Origin: Apus apus
Lineage: Eukaryota > Chordata > Aves > Apodiformes > Apodidae
DNA: 64,000 nucleotides
Direction of reading: 5' to 3'
Assembly: GCF_020740795.1 (NCBI RefSeq)
Contig: NC_067283.1
Coordinates: 2,631,659-2,695,658, forward strand
Shown piece after piece: positions 48,936 through 64,000 of the stretch (positions are counted from its first letter, which is position 1; each line of letters starts with the position of its first letter). The translations under genes were made by a program, and so were the position numbers. The notes beneath the pieces are model-generated. The model ran no database searches. It was given only the letters and a program-made list of their open reading frames with translations, and was not told the origin of the DNA.

Positions 48936-49796
48936 CTGGTGGCTGGACATCCCTGCTGTCAGCTCAGAGGGACCTGATCTCTTCCAGCAGAAAACCATTG
49001 AGCAGTATCTTCTCAATAAAGACAACTTGCCCACTCTGGGGGAAAAGATTATTTTTGAAGACCCTGGAGTTAGAGCAAGCCCAGCCCCTGGTATTTTTTT
49101 CCTGAAGCAGATGCAAAACGAAAAGCATCACTCGAGGAAGCACTTAGTGACTCTGGATGATGCTTTTATAACCTCAGAAAATCACCTTTCACAAACACTT
49201 GTTTTGTGTTTTATTTTAAGGCAGTGAGAACAGGGTGCAGTTCAGCCAGCAGATCGGTCACCTGAGGCTCCTGGCAGGAAGGAAAACTCTCCAGCTCTGA
49301 AGGAGCCAGCCAGGAAAAGCCCAAAAGCCCTTTTGCAACCCTGGGAGCACCCAGCAAACGAGCCGGGTTGCCCCGAGGGATCCTTTCCCATTTCATCCTT
49401 CTCCCACATTGGCTTTCTGCAGAAAAGAGAAAGCAAGTGACACGTCTGCTCCCCCAGCTCCAAAAAGCAACCCACAAAACCTCTTTCTTCCCATAAATGT
49501 CATGAGTCACCAGGCAAAGTGTCCCTCTTGCATCACAGCAGCCATCACTTAACGACTCAGAATGATGGGGCCAAGTTTCCACCACGTCCTCAGGCACAGC
49601 ACCGAGAGAAGATAAGAATGAAATCACACCTCATGGATGACATATTCAAGATTATCATAATAAAATAAACCTGCCTCGACTTGCTTTGCACCTTGATTGG
49701 CACCTCCATCAGCTGGATTTTCACCGGGGAGGTGACGGGATGGTGACCCCAGGTCTGTGAGCTAAGTGAGGAACTGCTCTGGGTTAAAAATACAGT
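48936..49796. other. Intergenic, no gene seen
   Basis: Unique sequence between a young CR1 and the homopurine tract. The open frames at 48931-49227 and 49211-49627 show no domain. Confidence 0.55.
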
Positions 49797-50509
49797 GAAA
49801 AGGAGGAGAAGGAGAAGGAGAAGGAGAAGGAGAAGGACAAGAAGGAAAAAGAAGAGGAGAGGAGAGGAGAGGAGAGGAGAGGAGAGGAGAGGAGAGGAGA
49901 GGAGAGGAGAGGAGAGGAGAGGAGAGGAGAGGAGAGGAGAGGAGAGGAGAGGAGAGGAGAGGAGAGGAGAGGAGAGGAGAGGAGAGGAGAGGAGAGGAAA
50001 GGAAAGGAAAGGAAAGGAAAGGAAAGGAAAGGAAAGGAAAGGAAAGGAAAGGAAAGGAAAGGAAAGGAAAGGAAAGGAAAGGAAAGGAAAGGAAAGGAAA
50101 GGAAAGGAAAGGAAAGGAAAGGAAAGGAAAGGAAAGGAAAGGAAAGGAAAGGAAAGGAAAGGAAAGGAAAGGAAAGGAAAGGAAAGGAAGGAAAGGAAAG
50201 GAAAGGAAAGGAAAGGAAAGGAAAGGAAAGGAAAGGAAAGGAAAGGAAAGGAAAGGAAAGGAAAGGAAAGGAAAGGAAAGGAAAGGAAAGGAAAGGAAAG
50301 GAAAGGAAAGGAAAGGAAAGGAAAGGAGAGGAAAGGAGAGGAAAGGAAAGAAAAAAGAAAAGAAAAGAAAAGAAAAGAAAAGAAAAGAAAAGAAAAGAAA
50401 AGAAAAGAAAAGAAAAGAAAAGAAAAGAAAAGAAAAGAAAAGAAAAGAAAAGAAAAGAAAAGAAAAGAAAAGAAAAGAAAAGAAAAGAAAAGAAAAGAGG
50501 AGGGAAAGG
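49797..50509 (+). repeat. Giant pentanucleotide homopurine tract (GGAGA, GGAAA, GAAAA blocks)
   Basis: Ordered blocks: a (GGAGAA)n lead-in from 49801; 28 perfect GGAGA units at 49856-49995; 38 GGAAA units at 49996-50185; a one-base slip at 50186-50189; 27 GGAAA units at 50190-50324; two interspersed GGAGA units; then 28 GAAAA units at 50357-50496. The only pyrimidine is a C at 49838, so 49839-50509 is 671 nt of pure purine. The long open frames on both strands across it are artefacts of the repeat. Confidence 0.97.
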
Positions 50510-51955
50510 TTATTTTTAAACCAGAGCAGCACCCTGATCTGGGTCACTGTCCAGGCATGGGGACAGGGCTGTAAAATAACTGGTCGCTCAGCTTGGCTGG
50601 GAAAAGAGTTGGGGATGGAGGATAAATGCATTAAGGGGGCTTTGAGAGCAGGATCCCCGTATCAACCTTAAATGGACACACAGAGTATGGCCTCCCACCA
50701 CAGCTCCTGCTCCACAGCTCACTCAAAATGTCCCCAGCTAGTGAGGACAGAGTTGGGTATTCCCCAAGCAAATCCAAATTCTGTCTTGAAGGCATTGCCA
50801 GAGGATTAAATCCTGCTTTGCATTTTAGGTTCAACTGAGTATCACTCAAAGCATGTCCCAAAGGATGTTGCACCCCAAACTGTTCCAAAAGCCAGGGCTG
50901 GACAGGGACATCTGCCATCCCAATGGTAGCCTTCCATGCCTGGACGTTGGGGAGGGCAGCAATCTGTTCACCACAACACTTATTCTCTTCCTAAAATCCC
51001 CTGCTTGAGACAGTTCAGCTTCTGCAGTGCAGGGAAAAAAAGAATTAATCAGGTTTCTTGACATGTCTTTGCCACCACCTCCTTAGACTGTTGCCACTCC
51101 AGCTGCTTTTTAACTGTTTGGGGAGTTCTTAATGCAATTTAAAGGCTTCCTTAAGTAAAATAATATTAACTGGCTTCTGCTCACACATGGGGAGGGTGCC
51201 TCCCTGGAAGAAGCACAAGGCAGATCTTGCCTCTGTCCCAGCCTCCCTCCTGCCATTCCTCTGCCCTCTCTCTTGTATGTGACCCAACTCACTTTAGGAA
51301 AAGCAGCTTTTGGGCTCACGTCCATCTGTCTGTCTGCCTTCTCTTGCCTCTGTGTAAGGTTTTCAGCTGCTGGGTGACTTCAGCCCCATTTGACAGGGGG
51401 GTGGAGGTCTCTGAGGTATTAATTTCCTATCAGTGTTGGGGGGAAATCTAGAAAAAAAGCAGTTTTTGTGGCTTCCTGCTGCCTTTTGAAACTCCTCTTC
51501 CTGTCTTTAACAAAGGAATTATTTAGTATTTAGTATTTAGGCTGGGAAGGCACGTGACTTGGATTTATCTTAATGCTACCCTGAAACAGAAAGGAAATAA
51601 TCCTAAACTTATTGCACACATGTGCTAAGAGTTGTTTCTACACCAATTTCTTGGGCTTTCAAACCATCTGGGGTTTTTCTTGCCATTTGGAGTTAAAAAA
51701 TTGGCTCCATATTTTCCTGTTCCCTCCCCCATCTGTGTATTATTAAGGTGAGAAAATTAAACACGTTCTTCCCTGCGGGGAGAAACTGAGGCACAGAGGG
51801 GCCAGAGCAGCCCCCAGAATACTCCATCCTGTGGGTCCTCTCCATCCTGTTGAGACTTTTCCAGTGGAAATAGTGAAAATTTTAACAAATCCGCTCTGTT
51901 TGGTCTCAAAGGTGAACTCCAGTAGCAAGAGGGCATCTCAGAACCACAGGAGGAC
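50510..51955. other. Intergenic, no gene seen; immediate upstream flank of ARF1
   Basis: Unique DNA between the homopurine tract and the promoter-proximal CR1. Contains a MIR-like gagaaactgaggcacagag at 51779-51797 and the TATTTAG repeat. Confidence 0.55.
51517..51540 (+). repeat. Short (TATTTAG) tandem repeat
   Basis: Two to three units of tatttag in attatttagtatttagtat. Confidence 0.75.
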
Positions 51956-52340
51956 TCATAGAATCATTGAAGGCGTGGGGGGTTAGAAGGGATTTTTTAA
52001 AGTCGTGTAGTCCAGCCCCCCTGCAGCGCACAAGGGACCTTTTTACACTGGATCAGGTTGCTCAGAGCCTCATCAAGCCTGGTCTTGAATGTCTCCAGCG
52101 ATGGGGCCTCCATGTCTGGGGACAACCTGTTCCGGCGATCCACCACCCTCATTGTAAAGAACTTCTTCATGATATCCCATCTGAATCGGCCCTGATCTTC
52201 TTTAAGACCCTTCCCCCTGCTCTCATCCCTCCCTGCCCTTGTAAAAACCCCCTCCCCAGCTTTCCTGGAGCCCCTTCAGGCCCTGGAAGGTGCTCTCAGG
52301 TCTCCCTGGAGCCTTCTCTGCTCCAGGCTGGACACTGGAA
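51956..52340 (-). mobile_element. CR1 LINE 3' fragment, antisense, abutting the ARF1 promoter
   Basis: Inverted tail actcatagaatcattgaagg, then agtccagcccccctgcag, atcaggttgctcagagcc, ccaccaccctcattgtaaag, ccccagctttcctggagcc and gccttctctgctccaggctg. Its truncated 5' side ends within about 15 bp of the GC box and motif array that open the CpG island. Confidence 0.9.
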
Positions 52341-52351
52341 GCCGGGGCGGG

Positions 52352-52568
52352 GGGCGTGGTTTGAGGGTTTGTGGGCGTGGTTTGAGGGTTTGTGGGCGTG
52401 GTTTGTTGTGTGTGGGCGTGGTTTGTTGTGTGTGGGCGTGGCTTGATGGTTTCTGGACTCTGTTTGCTGTATGTGGGCGTGGCTTGTTGTTACGTGGGTG
52501 TGGTTTGGGGGTATGTGGGCGTGGCATCGTATGGTTGTGGGCGCGGTTTGTTTGGCTTGTGGGCGTGG
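52352..52568 (+). repeat. ~21-bp-period tandem array of GGGCGTGG motifs at the ARF1 promoter
   Basis: Nine copies of GGGCGTGG or a one-base variant, plus a GGGCGCGG copy, start at 52352, 52373, 52394, 52414, 52434, 52475, 52496 (GGGTGTGG), 52517, 52539 (GGGCGCGG) and 52561. A decayed unit lies near 52455. Spacing is 20-22 bp throughout, with about 41 bp across the decayed unit. Linkers are T/G-rich (tttgagggttt, tttgttgtgt) and more variable than the motif. GGGCGTGG is the KLF/Sp CACCC-type core and overlaps an EGR-like GTGGGCG. A complementary CCACGCCC lies at 52616-52623. Confidence 0.85.
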
Positions 52569-52697
52569 CCTCACCGCTGGACACGCCCCCCGCGGGTTGG
52601 TGGTGGTGGCTGTAGCCACGCCCCCACCCCCGCTAAGCCCCGCCCCCCCGCAGCCGCCCTCCTCGGTTCCCCGTGGTGCCTTGCGCGGGGCTGGCAC

Positions 52698-52705
52698 TGA
52701 CGTGG
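52698..52705 (+). promoter_or_regulatory. CRE-like site TGACGTGG
   Basis: TGACGTGG matches the ATF/CREB half-palindrome with one change from TGACGTCA. It sits 10 bp upstream of the YY1-like element, at the expected core-promoter position for ARF1. Functional use is inferred. Confidence 0.45.
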
Positions 52706-52829
52706 CCGCCGAGCGCCGCCATCTTGTGTGCCTGGGCGGAGAGCGGCCGAGAGGCGCGGGGGCAGCCGGCTCCGAGCGGGACGGTCCGAGCGCAGCCACA
52801 GCCACTGCCCGGGGCAGCAGCCGACACCG
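52700..52829 (+). other. ARF1: ARF1 exon 1, non-coding 5' UTR (start approximate)
   Basis: A GC-rich segment ends in a good donor (CCG|gtgggt, cut after 52829) inside the CpG island, and it contains no ATG in frame with ARF1. Vertebrate ARF1 genes have an untranslated first exon, and this is the only obvious donor in the island downstream of the promoter motifs. The 5' boundary is a guess near the YY1-like element. Alternative first exons are possible. Confidence 0.6.
52715..52726 (+). promoter_or_regulatory. YY1-like initiator-proximal element
   Basis: GCCGCCATCTTG is the reverse complement of the YY1 consensus AAGATGGCGGC. In TATA-less CpG-island promoters this element commonly lies just downstream of the start site, so transcription probably starts within a few tens of bases of it. 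Placement supports the exon 1 call. Confidence 0.6.
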
Positions 52830-63401
<10,572 letters not shown>

Positions 63402-63512
63402 GTTTCAATGTGGAAACAGTAGAGTACAAGAACATTAGCTTCACGGTCTGGGATGTAGGTGGCCAGGATAAGATCAGGCCACTCTGGCGCCATTATTTCC
63501 AGAACACACAAG
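63402..63512 (+). CDS. ARF1: ADP-ribosylation factor 1, exon 3 (rest of codon 50 to first base of codon 87)
   Basis: The 111-nt exon completes Gly50 and encodes residues 51-86: the interswitch [16 protein letters not shown], the G3 motif WDVGGQ (residues 66-71, with Gln71 the GTP-hydrolysis residue), then switch 2 ([11 protein letters not shown]). Interswitch movement couples GTP loading to release of the myristoylated helix, which is established for the family. Exons 2 and 3 together give 259 coding nt, or 86 codons plus one base, and Gly87 is split at the next phase-1 junction. Every visible residue agrees with the vertebrate ARF1/ARF3 core. The NKQD base-recognition motif and the C-terminus lie beyond the window. 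The protein is normally 181 residues, so slightly under half is present. Confidence 0.96.
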
Positions 63513-64000
63513 GTGAGTCTGAATGCTTCAATCACAGGCTTCCAGAATCTGATTATTATTTTTTTTAATATCCTTACTATGATAATCTTGCCAGTTTCTT
63601 TGGGAGGGGGGGATATTTGTTACAGTAAAAGGGTGTGTTTGTGTGCTGCTCTGGCTTTTCTGTTAAGCGAGTGCAGGTTCAAAGAGGGACAGGAAGAAAT
63701 GCAGAAACCAGTCTTCCTTGTCCATCTGACTCACAGCAAGCTCAGAATTTTGCTTTTGTCCTGCAAGCGTCTCAGTGCTCTGCCTTCACTTCAAAGCAGA
63801 GCCTTTGCTAGAAGCTCCTGCAGCCCCATGAACTGAGAGTCTGTCACTTCTGCCACTACTGCCCCTTCATAATCATAGGATCATGGAAATGGGACTTTAA
63901 AGATCATCTCGTTCAAATGTGCATGCGCTTGAGTCCTGTCACAGGATTTGAAGGGTTGCTACTCATTGGACAATGTGGTTATGTAGATGAAGCACATGTG
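63513..64000 (+). other. ARF1: ARF1 intron 3, 5' part
   Basis: Starts with the donor gtgagt after the first base of codon 87 and runs off the window. It contains one degraded CR1 fragment on the minus strand near its right end. Confidence 0.88.
63870..63960 (-). mobile_element. Degraded CR1 3' fragment in ARF1 intron 3, antisense
   Basis: Reads aatcataggatcatggaaatg, gggactttaaagatcatctc and gttcaaatgtg, a recognisable but eroded CR1 end. Right boundary uncertain. Confidence 0.65.

Noticed and set aside
49762..50631. Long open frames of 289 (minus) and 259 (plus) codons
   Set aside because: They are translations of the pentanucleotide tract, where a pure-purine strand cannot contain TAA, TAG or TGA in the relevant frames. 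Not genes.
1..51955. WNT3A or other WNT exons
   Set aside because: I looked for WNT cysteine-rich hallmarks such as CKCHG in the translations and saw none.
63459..63836. 125-codon plus-strand open frame
   Set aside because: It overlaps ARF1 exon 3 in a different frame and runs into intron 3. A shadow of the real exon.

Overview
The window is vertebrate nuclear DNA and almost certainly avian. It carries more than 20 truncated CR1 LINE copies. Several keep the typical CR1 3' end, a run into copies of an ATTCTATG-like octamer, and the CR1 ORF2 C-terminal reading frame. It also holds one solo LTR of an avian ERVL-like type. The only gene I can support is the 5' half of ARF1, on the + strand at the right-hand end. 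Species cannot be told from this sequence.

Layout: positions 1 to about 51,950 are a gene-free interval. It contains CR1 fragments in both orientations, two older LINE relics (about 4030-4380 and 5950-6830), the solo LTR (40432-41417), microsatellites, and several unique blocks with clustered homeodomain, TCF-like or nuclear-receptor-like motifs that look like candidate conserved non-coding elements. At 49797-50509 there is a very long pentanucleotide tract, 671 bases of it uninterrupted purine. From 51,956 a CR1 copy abuts a roughly 21-bp-period tandem array of GGGCGTGG (KLF/Sp/EGR-like) motifs at 52352-52568. That array runs straight into the CpG-island promoter and non-coding exon 1 of ARF1 (exon 1 ends at 52829).

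ARF1 intron 1 is 9,730 bp (52830-62559) and nearly free of young repeats. Exon 2 (from 62560, ATG at 62591) and exon 3 (63402-63512) encode residues 1-86 plus the first base of codon 87. They cover the myristoylation site, the N-terminal amphipathic helix, the P-loop, switch 1 and the WDVGGQ motif. The window ends in intron 3, so the NKxD half of the GTPase lies downstream.

In mammals, and I believe in birds, WNT3A is the neighbour upstream of ARF1. The gene-free interval may therefore hold WNT3A-directed enhancers, but no WNT exon is visible here and this is inference. I found no prokaryote-like system, CRISPR array, tRNA or rRNA. The most unusual structures are the promoter motif array and the homopurine tract.
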